Shown one piece after another: positions 33,256 to 42,437 of a stretch of DNA of 64,000 bases. The DNA lies in the NCBI GenBank assembly GCA_951812755.1, contig OX638329.1:2527339-2591338 (forward strand), in the 5' to 3' direction. Numbering within the stretch: position 1 is the first letter of the stretch; every line of letters starts with the position of its first letter. The notes beneath the pieces were generated by a model. The model searched no databases. It had not been told where the DNA came from and worked only from the letters and a program-made list of their open reading frames with translations. The position numbers and the translations under genes were made by a program. This DNA comes from an uncultured Latescibacterota bacterium. Its GTDB lineage: Bacteria > Latescibacterota > UBA2968.

Positions 33256-33855
33256 TTACAACAGGTGTCCATTTCCGCGCGTTCGACGTTTTACTTCGCG
33301 CAGGGTGACGAGTGATTTTTCGAGTGCATTGGACACGGTTTTGAGGCGTTCGTTGGGTGAGATATTTTCCAGAAGTGCTTGCTGTTCGTCGAGGGATAAG
33401 GTGAGATTTGCTGCGAGGATGTATGAGAGTACACCGAGTTCCATGGTGGGTATTGGGGGTGATATCCAGCCGGATGAGAGCTTCAGGGCTTCGGAATAGA
33501 GTTTTTTTGCGCGGTTCCCCAAAGCAATATCAAAGGCTTCGTCATCGTCTTCTACGTCTTCTACAAAGCCCGATATATACGGATGGATATCGTATTGCTG
33601 AAGAACGCGAAAGCGTCGCGTTCCTTCGATCAAGATGTTCATGCGGCCATCGGGAAATCGATTGAGCAGGCCGACAACACGCGCCGCGCATCCGATGTCA
33701 TTAAAGTTGTCGTCTGTACCCCATACAAGACCAAATTCGGTGTCGCTATCAAGACATTCACCGATCATTTGCTTGTATCTCTCTTCGAAGATGTGCAGGG
33801 GAACACGCCGGTGTGGCAGCAGCACCATGTCGAGGGGAAAGAGGGGAAGTTCCAT
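33256..33855 (-). CDS. Lon N-terminal (LAN/LON) substrate-binding-domain protein
   Basis: A 199-residue stand-alone LON-substrate-binding domain: LPLFPLDMVLLPHRRVPLHI at the start, FEERYKQMIGECLD, and the GCAARVVGLLNRFPDGRMNI segment. No ATPase or protease domain is present. Stand-alone versions are common in bacteria, role uncertain. ATG 33855 is the start. It sits between a LysR-type regulator gene and an HD protein gene in one minus-strand group. Confidence 0.85.
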   Translation of the reverse strand: MELPLFPLDMVLLPHRRVPLHIFEERYKQMIGECLDSDTEFGLVWGTDDNFNDIGCAARVVGLLNRFPDGRMNILIEGTRRFRVLQQYDIHPYISGFVEDVEDDDEAFDIALGNRAKKLYSEALKLSSGWISPPIPTMELGVLSYILAANLTLSLDEQQALLENISPNERLKTVSNALEKSLVTLREVKRRTRGNGHLL

Positions 33856-33868
33856 AGAAGAAATGAGA

Positions 33869-34768
33869 TCAGGCGGCAGGTTTTTGAATGCTGTTTATGA
33901 GAATATCGAGCAGTTTTTGGGTGGCGATTGACAAACTGCGTCCTTTGCGAAAGAGGATGCCCAGTGGTCGCTCAAAATCTCGATCTACAAAGTGCAGATA
34001 CGCAAGGGTTTTGCGAGCGAGTTCTTGCTCAACGGAATTGAGTGGCAAAATAGAGATGCCAATATCGACTTCTACGGCGTGTTTGATAGTGGCTATATGG
34101 TCGAGTTCCATGACGATATTGGGGCGTATTTTGTATTTTTTTAAGAACTGATCAATGGCACGCCGCGTTGGAGTTTCGGGGGTGAAGAGAACCAGCGGAA
34201 ATTTGTTGAGTTCTTGTGGTAAGAATGCGTTGCGAGAAGCCAGTTCATGCTCGGGATGCATGGCTATGACCATCTTGTCTTGTGTAAAGGGCATCACATC
34301 TACATTGCGTTGGGTGCGGGGATACGGCACAATGCCCAAATCGACTTCGCCATTGGCAACGTCGTCATAAATTTTATTTACCTGATCGTATTGGAGACGG
34401 AAATTGACCCGGGGATAGGCTTTGAGGTAGGTTTTGAGAAAGGGCGTGAGTTCGAGCATTCCCACGCTGTAAATAGATGCCAGACGAACAGTTCCCGAAA
34501 CCACCCCGCCCAGAGCCTGGATGCGATGTTCCATTTCTTCGTAACGCCGGACAATTTCTCGGGCATAAGAGTAAAAAATTTCGCCTTCTGCAGTGAGTGT
34601 CAGCCGTCTTTTTTCAACCCGTTCGATGAGTTGTTTTCCCTGACGTTTTTCAATGCTTTTGAGTTGTTGGCTTACCGCGGATTGGGTAACGGAATTAAGG
34701 ATAGCTGTTTTGGAAAAACTTTGCGTTTCAATGAGGTCACAGAAAACTTTCAAACTTGTAATCAGCAA
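33869..34768 (-). CDS. LysR-type transcriptional regulator
   Basis: A 299-residue LysR regulator. The N-terminal winged-helix DNA-binding part holds SFSKTAILNSVTQSAVSQQL, followed by an effector-binding domain from about residue 90 (VRLASIYSVGMLELTPFLK). The start is TTG 34768 after GGAGAAA. It is divergent from accD (35036) across 267 bases, so it may autoregulate, but a link to accD is not shown. The effector is unknown. Confidence 0.9.
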   Translation of the reverse strand: MLITSLKVFCDLIETQSFSKTAILNSVTQSAVSQQLKSIEKRQGKQLIERVEKRRLTLTAEGEIFYSYAREIVRRYEEMEHRIQALGGVVSGTVRLASIYSVGMLELTPFLKTYLKAYPRVNFRLQYDQVNKIYDDVANGEVDLGIVPYPRTQRNVDVMPFTQDKMVIAMHPEHELASRNAFLPQELNKFPLVLFTPETPTRRAIDQFLKKYKIRPNIVMELDHIATIKHAVEVDIGISILPLNSVEQELARKTLAYLHFVDRDFERPLGILFRKGRSLSIATQKLLDILINSIQKPAA

Positions 34769-35035
34769 GGGGCTTTCTCCGTTGTTAAAATTATAAGAGG
34801 ATATGAAATTGTAAGAGGGGGTAAATTAGGACGGCAAATCTATAAGAAAATCGAAACTATGTCAATAGAAAAACTGGTTATGACAAATTATGCCCATTTT
34901 GATACAGCCTGGAGAAACAATCGGAGTAAGATTTTGATAAAGCTGATTGCCAAAACGCCAATTTTGGATTTGCTCTTGTAAAAAACTCCAGAACATCTTA
35001 TACTTCAATTCGTTATCGCTATATGGAGATCGCTT
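34769..35035. other. Divergent intergenic region, LysR regulator to accD
   Basis: A 267-base AT-rich gap. It should hold promoters for both genes. I did not find a defensible operator or promoter sequence in it. Confidence 0.4.
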
Positions 35036-35905
35036 ATGAACTGGTTTAACAAGCTTAAATCTGGCATTCAGACGCTTGTGCGAAAACGTATGCCCGAAAA
35101 TATTTGGGTCAAGTGCGAGCGGTGTGAGCAAATAGTTTACCGAAAGAAACTCGAGCAAAATACAGGTATTTGCCCGCATTGCAAACATCACTTTCGCATA
35201 TCCAGTGCCGAGTATATCGCCGCTGTGCTCGATAAAGATTCGTTTGAAGAAATAGGTCAGGAGGTCAAATCGACCGATCCGCTTTCATTTATCGATCTAC
35301 AGCCCTACCCCGATCGAATCAAGGAATATCGCAAACGCACCAATATGGATGCCGCTGTGCTGGCCGGTTTAGGTAAGATTGATGGTGCATCTGTAGGCAT
35401 TGCCGTGCATGAGTTTGGTTTTATGGGCGGGTCGCTCGGTTCGGCTGAAGGAGAGCGAATATGTCGGGTGATTGACCGATGTATGCGCGATCAATTGCCG
35501 TTGATTATTGTGTGCCGGTCTGGCGGCGCGCGCATGCAAGAGAGCATTTTTTCGCTGATGCAAATGGCGAAAGTCAATGCCAGGTTGTCGCAATTTTCAG
35601 ATGCGGGACTTCTGTTTATTTCTGTTCTGATAGATCCCACAACAGCCGGTGTAAACGCCAGTTATGCGTCGATTGGCGATATCAATATCGCCGAGCCAAA
35701 TGCGCTGATCGGATTTACGGGATCGCGTATTACAGGGTCTTCTGTGAGTGCCTCTGAGATGGAAGCCCTGCGCCAGGCACAGCGTGCGGAGCAAGTACTC
35801 GAACACGGTTTTGTCGATATGATTGTTTCTCGAGATAAAATGAGAGCCACCCTGTCTCAGTTGATTGAGATGTTGAGTAAAAAACCCCCCGAGGTTAATT
35901 CATGA
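35036..35905 (+). CDS. accD: Acetyl-CoA carboxylase carboxyltransferase subunit beta
   Basis: A 289-residue subunit of the fatty-acid biosynthesis carboxyltransferase. The N-terminal zinc ribbon has two Cys pairs (CERC and CPHC). The carboxyltransferase core shows GKIDGASVGIAVHEFGFMGG, PLIIVCRSGGARMQESIFSL, and LIGFTGSRI. The start is ATG 35036 after GGAG. The accA partner is elsewhere. aroQ begins inside its last codon (ATGA overlap at 35902-35905), so the two are translated together. Confidence 0.95.
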   Translation: MNWFNKLKSGIQTLVRKRMPENIWVKCERCEQIVYRKKLEQNTGICPHCKHHFRISSAEYIAAVLDKDSFEEIGQEVKSTDPLSFIDLQPYPDRIKEYRKRTNMDAAVLAGLGKIDGASVGIAVHEFGFMGGSLGSAEGERICRVIDRCMRDQLPLIIVCRSGGARMQESIFSLMQMAKVNARLSQFSDAGLLFISVLIDPTTAGVNASYASIGDINIAEPNALIGFTGSRITGSSVSASEMEALRQAQRAEQVLEHGFVDMIVSRDKMRATLSQLIEMLSKKPPEVNS

Positions 35906-36351
35906 AGATTCTCGTTTTACAAGGTCCCAATATCAACATGCTGGGGCGGCGCAAAGCAGAGCACTACGGTACTGTGACAATGGACGAGATTCATGCGCAT
36001 CTCGAACAAAAGGCAGATGAACTGGATTGCGAAATTGCGTGTTTTCATTCGAATTACGAGGGGGCACTCGTTGAAAAGGTGCAGGAGATGCGCGATTCTG
36101 TAGATGGTATTCTTATGAATCCCGCAGGGCTGACGACAACAAGCGTATCGTTGCGGGACGCGCTTGAAGATGCGGGTTTACCACTGGTCGAAATTCATCT
36201 GTCCAATATCCACGCGCGAGAAACATGGCGGCGGCATTCTCTGTTTTCAGAAATTGCAGTGGGTATTATTGCCGGGTTCAGATGGCGCGGCTATGTGTCG
36301 GCGCTTGAGATGCTGGTGGGTATGCTGAGAGAAGTAAGAAGTGAGAAGTAG
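35902..36351 (+). CDS. aroQ: 3-Dehydroquinate dehydratase, type II
   Basis: A 149-residue type II enzyme of the shikimate pathway converting 3-dehydroquinate to 3-dehydroshikimate. Motifs: LQGPNINMLGRRKAEHYG with the catalytic Tyr, CFHSNYEGALVEKV, NPAGLTTTSVSLRDAL, and VEIHLSNIHARETWR with the catalytic His. The length is normal. It overlaps accD by 4 bases. It differs from the usual motif in details (RKAEHYG for REPxxYG) but keeps the key residues. Confidence 0.92.
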   Translation: MKILVLQGPNINMLGRRKAEHYGTVTMDEIHAHLEQKADELDCEIACFHSNYEGALVEKVQEMRDSVDGILMNPAGLTTTSVSLRDALEDAGLPLVEIHLSNIHARETWRRHSLFSEIAVGIIAGFRWRGYVSALEMLVGMLREVRSEK

Positions 36352-36432
36352 TCCACCCCGCTCCACCCAAAAATTGGTATATCATCCTACCTTTTGCTTC
36401 ATCTTCACCGTTCCTACTTCACCCTACCTACT

Positions 36433-37149
36433 TCATTTGTAAAGGCCAAATGTTTCAATAAATTGGGCAATTGTTTCTGGCACGAGGTCTGTGATGGGAT
36501 CTCCTGCGCGGATGCGCTTGCGTGCCTCAGTAGAGGAGATGTTGCCAAAGGATGGGGGTAGTTGAAGAGGGTGTACGCGGTTTGCAAAAGGCGCGCATTC
36601 GGGGCGTGACATAAATCTGTGGAAGACTTCCTGCGAAGGGTTTTCGCGATTGGCAGATACAATGTGGCAAAGTGAAAATAGCACTTTGAGTTCGGCGGGC
36701 ATGTCGATGTAATAGCGGGGATCGAAGATGCGTATCAGGGTGTCGTGGCCGACGAGAAAGTAGATCTGGGTGTCGGGTGAAAAAAGTGCGTGTGCTTTGT
36801 CAATAAAGCGGGCATGGCTACATCCCGCAATTGACAGATGAGTGCCCAATTGGGTATTAGAATCCGCGTAATTGACCATCATGGCGAGGCGCTGGCCCAG
36901 GTCTGCACCAAAGAGGGCTTTATCGACATTGGTTTTGGCGAGGAGGAGGACGATCTCGTCAAAGTTAAAAGTATCTTGTGCATGGTGTACAAGTGCCTCG
37001 TGGGCAAGGGTGAATGGATTGAAGGATGCGTCGAGTACTCCGATATGTTTTGGTTGCTGGGATGCAGCCCGATGTGCAAATTGTACCACAGGGGGACTTT
37101 GAGGGTCGAGGCTATCCATGAGGATGCGGTAGTTTTCGAGGGTGTTCAT
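36433..37149 (-). CDS. NadD-like nicotinate-nucleotide adenylyltransferase family protein
   Basis: A 238-residue nucleotidyltransferase-fold protein. The GVLDASFNPFTLAHEALV region is the ATP-binding (GxFNPxHxxH-like) motif, and ISSTEARKRIRAG near the C-terminus is the SSTxxR motif. The residues between have low similarity to classical NadD, so the substrate could be nicotinate mononucleotide or a related one. ATG 37149 is the start. It is divergent from the Lol-like operon. Confidence 0.75.
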   Translation of the reverse strand: MNTLENYRILMDSLDPQSPPVVQFAHRAASQQPKHIGVLDASFNPFTLAHEALVHHAQDTFNFDEIVLLLAKTNVDKALFGADLGQRLAMMVNYADSNTQLGTHLSIAGCSHARFIDKAHALFSPDTQIYFLVGHDTLIRIFDPRYYIDMPAELKVLFSLCHIVSANRENPSQEVFHRFMSRPECAPFANRVHPLQLPPSFGNISSTEARKRIRAGDPITDLVPETIAQFIETFGLYK

Positions 37150-37244
37150 GGTGAGAGAAATTTATGTTAGAGACAGGTGCTGGGCAAGGAGAAATAACGA
37201 TTAGTCCAGACGACCTATCGCCGGAGCACGCGAGGATATTACAA

Positions 37245-37997
37245 ATGATTTACCGAATGGTTTTGATGGCACTTATGATCCTGTTTGCCAATTCCGTTGT
37301 ACTATTGGCATCCGAGGAGAGTGTAGATACTATTGTAAAAAAAATTGATGCGCTCTACCGCAGCGCGACCAGCATGGCGGATATGGAGATGCAGATTGTT
37401 ACGCCGCACTGGGAACGCACGCTATCGATGAGGGTGTGGACAAAGGGGATGGATAAGACTTTTATCCGCATTGACGCACCCAAAAAGGAGAAGGGCGTTA
37501 CAACGCTGCGCATCGGCAACGAGATGTGGAACTATCTTCCAAAGACCAACAAGGTGATAAAGGTACCGCCATCGATGATGATGGGGTCGTGGATGGGGTC
37601 GGATTTTACAAATGATGACCTTGTCAAAGAGTCTTCAATGCTCAATGATTATACCTATGAAAAGATTGTGCCTGATGACGCGAAACCGGGGCATCTGTAC
37701 ATCCAGTTCATTCCAAAGGAAGATTCTCCAATTGTTTGGGGTAAGCTCATTACGGCTGTGCAGGCAGATGATCTGATTCCGGTGTGGCAACATTTCTACG
37801 ACGAGAAGGGCAATTTGATGCGGGTCTTGAATTTCAAGGAGATTGTGTCATTTGGCGGCAAGACGATTCCATCTGTGATGGAGATGGTGCCACAGAACAA
37901 GGATAGACACAAAACCGTTATGCGTTATCTCAAGGCCGAGTTTGATATGCCGATAGATGACAATGTGTTTACGCGGCGCAATCTTCAGAGGAAATGA
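37245..37997 (+). CDS. LolA-like outer-membrane lipoprotein-sorting protein
   Basis: A 250-residue periplasmic protein of the outer-membrane lipoprotein-sorting (DUF/LolA-like) type. It has a signal peptide (MIYRMVLMALMILFANSVVL, then ASEES) and a beta-rich body including RIGNEMWNYLPKTNKVIKVP. I chose ATG 37245 because it gives the signal peptide; an upstream frame from 37164 is hydrophilic and unlikely. The next gene starts in an ATGA overlap at 37994. It is the first gene of a five-gene envelope exporter operon. Confidence 0.83.
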   Translation: MIYRMVLMALMILFANSVVLLASEESVDTIVKKIDALYRSATSMADMEMQIVTPHWERTLSMRVWTKGMDKTFIRIDAPKKEKGVTTLRIGNEMWNYLPKTNKVIKVPPSMMMGSWMGSDFTNDDLVKESSMLNDYTYEKIVPDDAKPGHLYIQFIPKEDSPIVWGKLITAVQADDLIPVWQHFYDEKGNLMRVLNFKEIVSFGGKTIPSVMEMVPQNKDRHKTVMRYLKAEFDMPIDDNVFTRRNLQRK

Positions 37998-39211
37998 CGA
38001 TGATCAAGATAGCTTTTCGCAATATCTTTCGCCAAAAGCGTCGCACCGTGTTGACTGCACTTGCAATGATCGTGGGGTTCACGCTTTCGTCGGTTTTTAT
38101 TGGCTGGTCAGATGGCGCGTATTCGGATATTATTTCAATGTTCACGCGGAATCGCATCGGGCATATTCAGGTGCATCACACGGGCTACCTCGACAAGCCA
38201 TCGCTTTACGATGTGATCGATAGTTATGAATCCATTGGCGAGAAGATTGCCGGGGTTGAGGGCGTTGAGGCGTGGACGCCGCGCATCTATTCGGCGGGGC
38301 TCGGTTCGGTGGGCGATAAGACGATGGGGGTGCAAATCATCGGCGTCGATGTGGGGCGCGAGGTGAGAGCCACGCGGTTTGATCAGAAGATCACCAGTGG
38401 GGCGATATTTTCAGAGACTGCCGCGCGCGAAGCGATTCTCGGTGTTGGGTTGGCGCGCATTCTGAAGGCGGATGTTGGCGGTAAAATTGTGCTCGTCACA
38501 CAGGGCACGGATGGTGCTATCGCCAATGATTTGTACACGATTATCGGCATTGCAGAAAGCGGCGACAAAGCGACTGATCGGATGGCGTGCTATCTCCATA
38601 TCGATGACGCGCAGGATTTGCTCGTGCTCGACGGGCGCGTTCATGAAATCGCCGTGCTCGTCGAAGTATTGGATCGGGTTCCCTCAATCACCGCGGAAAT
38701 TGAGGCGCGACTCAACGATGTAACGCTCGAGGTGTCGCCGTGGCAGGTCGTCGCCAAATCATTTTATCGCGCGATGCAGGCCGATAGACAGGGCGATCTC
38801 ATCGGACGTATGATTATTATGCTGATTGTCGCTATTGGCGTGTTGAACACGGTTCTGATGTCGGTGCTGGAGCGCACGCGAGAGTACGGCGTGTTGAAAG
38901 CGATGGGGACAAAACCGAGGCAGATCTTCGGGGTGGTGGTGATTGAGGTGGCGTTCATCGCGCTTGGGAGTATTGTCATTGGCGCGCTGTTCGGCGCGAG
39001 TCTCAACCATTTGCTGTCTATCTATGGTATTTCACTGCCTCAAGAGTTCTCCTATGGCGGTATTGTGTTTCAGACGATGTACGCCGCAGTCACTGTGCGA
39101 AGCCTTGTAATTCCCGCAGTTACGGTTCTTGTCTCTGCAATTTTGGTCAGCCTGTTTCCCGCGATAAGAGCGGCGCGAATTGCCCCGGCCGCGGCGATGA
39201 GAGCGCATTAG
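37994..39211 (+). CDS. ABC transporter permease, FtsX/LolE type 1
   Basis: A 405-residue permease with one N-terminal helix (KRRTVLTALAMIVGF, near residue 15), a periplasmic domain, and three C-terminal helices (from about 265, starting with IIMLIVAIGVLNTVLMSVLE). The ERTREYGVLKAMG loop couples to the ATPase. This is the FtsX/MacB topology. ATG 37994 overlaps the preceding stop. It pairs with the second permease, starting 8 bases after its stop. Confidence 0.9.
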   Translation: MTMIKIAFRNIFRQKRRTVLTALAMIVGFTLSSVFIGWSDGAYSDIISMFTRNRIGHIQVHHTGYLDKPSLYDVIDSYESIGEKIAGVEGVEAWTPRIYSAGLGSVGDKTMGVQIIGVDVGREVRATRFDQKITSGAIFSETAAREAILGVGLARILKADVGGKIVLVTQGTDGAIANDLYTIIGIAESGDKATDRMACYLHIDDAQDLLVLDGRVHEIAVLVEVLDRVPSITAEIEARLNDVTLEVSPWQVVAKSFYRAMQADRQGDLIGRMIIMLIVAIGVLNTVLMSVLERTREYGVLKAMGTKPRQIFGVVVIEVAFIALGSIVIGALFGASLNHLLSIYGISLPQEFSYGGIVFQTMYAAVTVRSLVIPAVTVLVSAILVSLFPAIRAARIAPAAAMRAH

Positions 39212-39219
39212 GAATTGTT

Positions 39220-40449
39220 ATGTCCTGGATACTGATAAAGCTCGCGTGGAAGAATCTCTTGCGGCATAAACGCCGCTCCATCATTGCTGCGACAGCTATG
39301 GGAATTGGACTTGCGGCTCTTATCTTTGCCGATGCACTCTGGTTGGGGATGGAGCGGAACATGGTCAAAACGGCGACGGCGTTATTTCTTGGAGATGGGC
39401 AGATTCATCGAGAGGGATTTTCCGATGAGCAAGCAGTCGAGTTGACGATTAATCAGCTCGATGCGGTGGTTGCCAATCTTCGACGAGAAGATATCGTGGC
39501 GCACTTCACTTTGCGGACGTTCGCCTTTGGTATGATAACTTCACCTGCAACTGTTGTGGCGGTCAATCTCGTGGGCGTCGAACCATCTACCGAGCGGTAT
39601 TTGTCTCAAATTGACGATGCGATTATTGAAGGCGCGTATTTTGAGGGATCAAATTCGCGGGACATTGTCATCGGCGAGGAACTTGTGGAACGCCTTGAGG
39701 TGGGGTTAAACGGCAGGGTTATCGTGACGGTGGCTCAAGTCGGGAGTGGCGATCTCTCGCAGGAGATGTTTCGCGTTTCTGGTATTTATCGTTTTGCCGA
39801 CGAGGGGATGAACAGCGGCATGGCGTTCATTCGATTGGGGAAGGCACAGCAGATGCTCGCACTCGGCGCAGAGGCGCACGAGATCGCGCTGCAGTTCATC
39901 GATTCGACATTAGCTGAGAATCAGAACCTGCCATTTTGGAAAACTTATTCGCAAGGGGGGAACAAAGCGCGCAGTTGGATAGAGGTTTTGCCAGAGGTGC
40001 AGGCGATGTTCGAGATGTCGAAGTTCAGCAAGTACATTATGGGTGTGGTGCTGTTTGGCGTGGTTGTTTTTGGCATTGTCAATACGCTGTTTATGTCGCT
40101 TTACGAACGGATGTTTGAATTTGGCGTGTTGCGTGCAATTGGCACGCGTCCGTTTGGCATGGCGCGGCTGATTCTGTTTGAGGCAGGGGCATTGGCAGTT
40201 CTGGGTATCATTTTGGGTACGGTTTTTGGGTTCTGTGTCATTTTAATTTTTTCAACAAGTGGCATTGACTATACGGGGATAGAGATGATGGGCATCACTA
40301 TGCAGGAGTTGATCTATCCGGAGATGCGTATCCAGCCGTTCATTTTTTATTCGATCTGGATATTTGTCTTCACGCTTATCGCGGGGCTGTATCCGGCGCG
40401 GTATGCGGCGAAGATGTCTGTGGCAACGGCGATGCGAAAGAGTTTCTGA
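39220..40449 (+). CDS. ABC transporter permease, FtsX/LolE type 2
   Basis: A 409-residue permease of the same topology. N-terminal helix follows LLRHKRRSIIAATAMGIG, periplasmic domain, and C-terminal helices including YIMGVVLFGVVVFGIVNTLF and the coupling loop ERMFEFGVLRAIGTRPFG. It differs enough from the first permease to suggest a heterodimer. The ATPase gene starts 11 bases after its stop. Confidence 0.9.
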   Translation: MSWILIKLAWKNLLRHKRRSIIAATAMGIGLAALIFADALWLGMERNMVKTATALFLGDGQIHREGFSDEQAVELTINQLDAVVANLRREDIVAHFTLRTFAFGMITSPATVVAVNLVGVEPSTERYLSQIDDAIIEGAYFEGSNSRDIVIGEELVERLEVGLNGRVIVTVAQVGSGDLSQEMFRVSGIYRFADEGMNSGMAFIRLGKAQQMLALGAEAHEIALQFIDSTLAENQNLPFWKTYSQGGNKARSWIEVLPEVQAMFEMSKFSKYIMGVVLFGVVVFGIVNTLFMSLYERMFEFGVLRAIGTRPFGMARLILFEAGALAVLGIILGTVFGFCVILIFSTSGIDYTGIEMMGITMQELIYPEMRIQPFIFYSIWIFVFTLIAGLYPARYAAKMSVATAMRKSF

Positions 40450-40460
40450 GGGGAATAGCC

Positions 40461-41153
40461 GTGGCACCTGTAATTGCGACAGAAGAGGTGACGAAAGTTT
40501 ATTCGGGTGATGGCGTGCCCGTTCACGCCTTGCGCGGAATTGATCTGATCATTGAACGCGGCGAGTTTACGGCGTTGGTTGGACCATCTGGGTCTGGAAA
40601 AACGACTTTTCTCAATATCATCTCCGGGCTGGATACACCAACAGATGGAAAGGTATGGCTCAATGGCAAATTTTTGTCGCGCATGAGCGGTAACGCACTT
40701 TCGGATTTTCGGCGGGATAATATCGGATTTGTTTTTCAAGCGTACAATTTGATTCCGGTACTGACCGTTGAAGAAAATATCGAATACATTATGCTCTTGC
40801 AAAAGGTGCCCAAATCTGAGCGGCACGAGCGCGTGCTGGCGATACTGGAAGAGGTGGGTCTGAGCGGGATGGCGAGTCGCAATCCGCCGCAACTTTCGGG
40901 CGGGCAACAACAGCGGGTCGCGATTGCACGGGCTATGGTGTCTCAGCCAGCAATTATTCTGGCGGATGAACCGACAGCGAATCTCGATTCAAAGATCGGT
41001 GCAGAGTTGCTCGATATGATGTATCAGCTCAATACGCAGACCGGGATGACATTTATTTTTTCGACACACGACCCGATGGTGATGTCGCGCGCAAGGCGGC
41101 TGATTATGTTGAAGGATGGACAGATTGAGCGCGATGAGGTGAGGTCGCCATGA
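40461..41153 (+). CDS. ABC transporter ATPase, LolD/MacB type
   Basis: A 230-residue ATPase energising the two FtsX permeases. Walker A GPSGSGKTT, signature LSGGQQQR, Walker B IILADEPT and the H-loop STHD are all present, in a LolD-like order. The start is GTG 40461. Its stop overlaps the next gene (ATGA at 41150-41153). It probably drives transport between inner and outer membrane; the cargo is inferred from the neighbours. Confidence 0.93.
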   Translation: MAPVIATEEVTKVYSGDGVPVHALRGIDLIIERGEFTALVGPSGSGKTTFLNIISGLDTPTDGKVWLNGKFLSRMSGNALSDFRRDNIGFVFQAYNLIPVLTVEENIEYIMLLQKVPKSERHERVLAILEEVGLSGMASRNPPQLSGGQQQRVAIARAMVSQPAIILADEPTANLDSKIGAELLDMMYQLNTQTGMTFIFSTHDPMVMSRARRLIMLKDGQIERDEVRSP

Positions 41154-42334
41154 GATGGCTCGTTGGGCCAATGATTGTGCTTTTGCCACATGTCGGTATG
41201 GCTGCACAACTGAGCGGGTTTTACAAGAGTTTCTCTGTTGCCTTTGATTCGCCGCAGGCGAACGATTCCGTGACTGGTATGATGAGTAATCGGCTACGGC
41301 TCAATCTCGCCGATTCGTTCAGTGAGTATATGTCGTTTGACTTTGCCTATGACATCGTCCTGCGTATTCAGGATCCATCGCTGTTTGAGAATCAGGCAGA
41401 GGTCTTTACCATTGATCCGCTCGATTATCGCGTTGCCGATCTGGACTCACCTATTTATCCCGGCGACAATGACCCTATCGGCAGCGTCGGCGTGTTTCAA
41501 AATTTCGACCGAGCCAATGTGACAGCGCGTTTGTCATTTGCAGATGTGATTGTCGGTCGTCAGGCGGTTGCGTGGGGAAGTGCGCGGGTTATCAATCCGA
41601 CAGATGTAATCGCGCCGTTTACTTATAGCGAATTGGATACGGAAGACCGCACCGGTGTCGATGCCGTGCGCGTGCGCGTCCCGATTGGCGCACTGGGCGA
41701 ATTCGATGCGGGATATGTGTTTGGCAGAGACTTTGCGGCTGATCGGAGCGCGTTTTTTGCCCGTGGTCAATTCAATATGACGGAAACCGATGTGTCGCCG
41801 CTGCTCATCCGATTCCGCGAGCAGTTGCTCGTTGGTATTGATGTCGCGCGTGGCATTGGGAGTATCGGTGCGTGGATAGAGGGTGCTCGCGTTTTCACGA
41901 TGGGGCGTGCCGAGATTAGCGACTATTTTCGCGTATCTACGGGTATGGATTACAGTTTTGGCGGCGAGACTTATGGATTTATCGAATACCACTTCAACGG
42001 AGCGGGGGTGCGCGGTCCAGAGGATTATGTCTCCAACTTAGATCGTCCGGCATATCGCGATGCTGCCGTCTATCTCATGGGCACCCACTACTTCGCGCTC
42101 GGCACCACCCATCTACTCACGCCGCTGGTCGCGTTGAACGGACAGTTTCTCGCGAATGTTGCTGATCCATCGTTCTTTTTTGCGTCTGCTATCGAATACA
42201 ATATCGCGCAGGATATCTACCTTTCTGCGGGCGCGTTTATCGGCATTGGCGATCGCCCGAAAGGAGAGCATTTTCAATCTGAGTTCGGAGGGTATTCCAA
42301 TATCCTGTTTTTTTCGTTCCGAATTTATTACTGA
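41150..42334 (+). CDS. Predicted outer-membrane beta-barrel protein of the exporter operon
   Basis: A 394-residue protein with a short signal peptide (GPMIVLLPHVGMAAQ) and alternating-hydrophobicity strands throughout, ending in aromatic FRIYY as outer-membrane barrels do. It has no recognisable enzyme motif. It follows the ATPase with a 4-base overlap, so it belongs to the same operon as the LolA-like protein. An outer-membrane end of the export path is a reasonable inference. Confidence 0.7.
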   Translation: MRWLVGPMIVLLPHVGMAAQLSGFYKSFSVAFDSPQANDSVTGMMSNRLRLNLADSFSEYMSFDFAYDIVLRIQDPSLFENQAEVFTIDPLDYRVADLDSPIYPGDNDPIGSVGVFQNFDRANVTARLSFADVIVGRQAVAWGSARVINPTDVIAPFTYSELDTEDRTGVDAVRVRVPIGALGEFDAGYVFGRDFAADRSAFFARGQFNMTETDVSPLLIRFREQLLVGIDVARGIGSIGAWIEGARVFTMGRAEISDYFRVSTGMDYSFGGETYGFIEYHFNGAGVRGPEDYVSNLDRPAYRDAAVYLMGTHYFALGTTHLLTPLVALNGQFLANVADPSFFFASAIEYNIAQDIYLSAGAFIGIGDRPKGEHFQSEFGGYSNILFFSFRIYY

Positions 42335-42437
42335 CGCGATTCAGACTTTGATCATTTTTCTTGACTTCACCTTCACAACGCGTTTTCATATCAGCGCAGC
42401 CGAGACAATAGATAACATTTTTCAGGAGGTAATTACA

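Noticed and set aside
37164-37997. A 277-residue version of the LolA-like gene
   Set aside because: The extra N-terminus is hydrophilic and hides the signal peptide that begins at ATG 37245.
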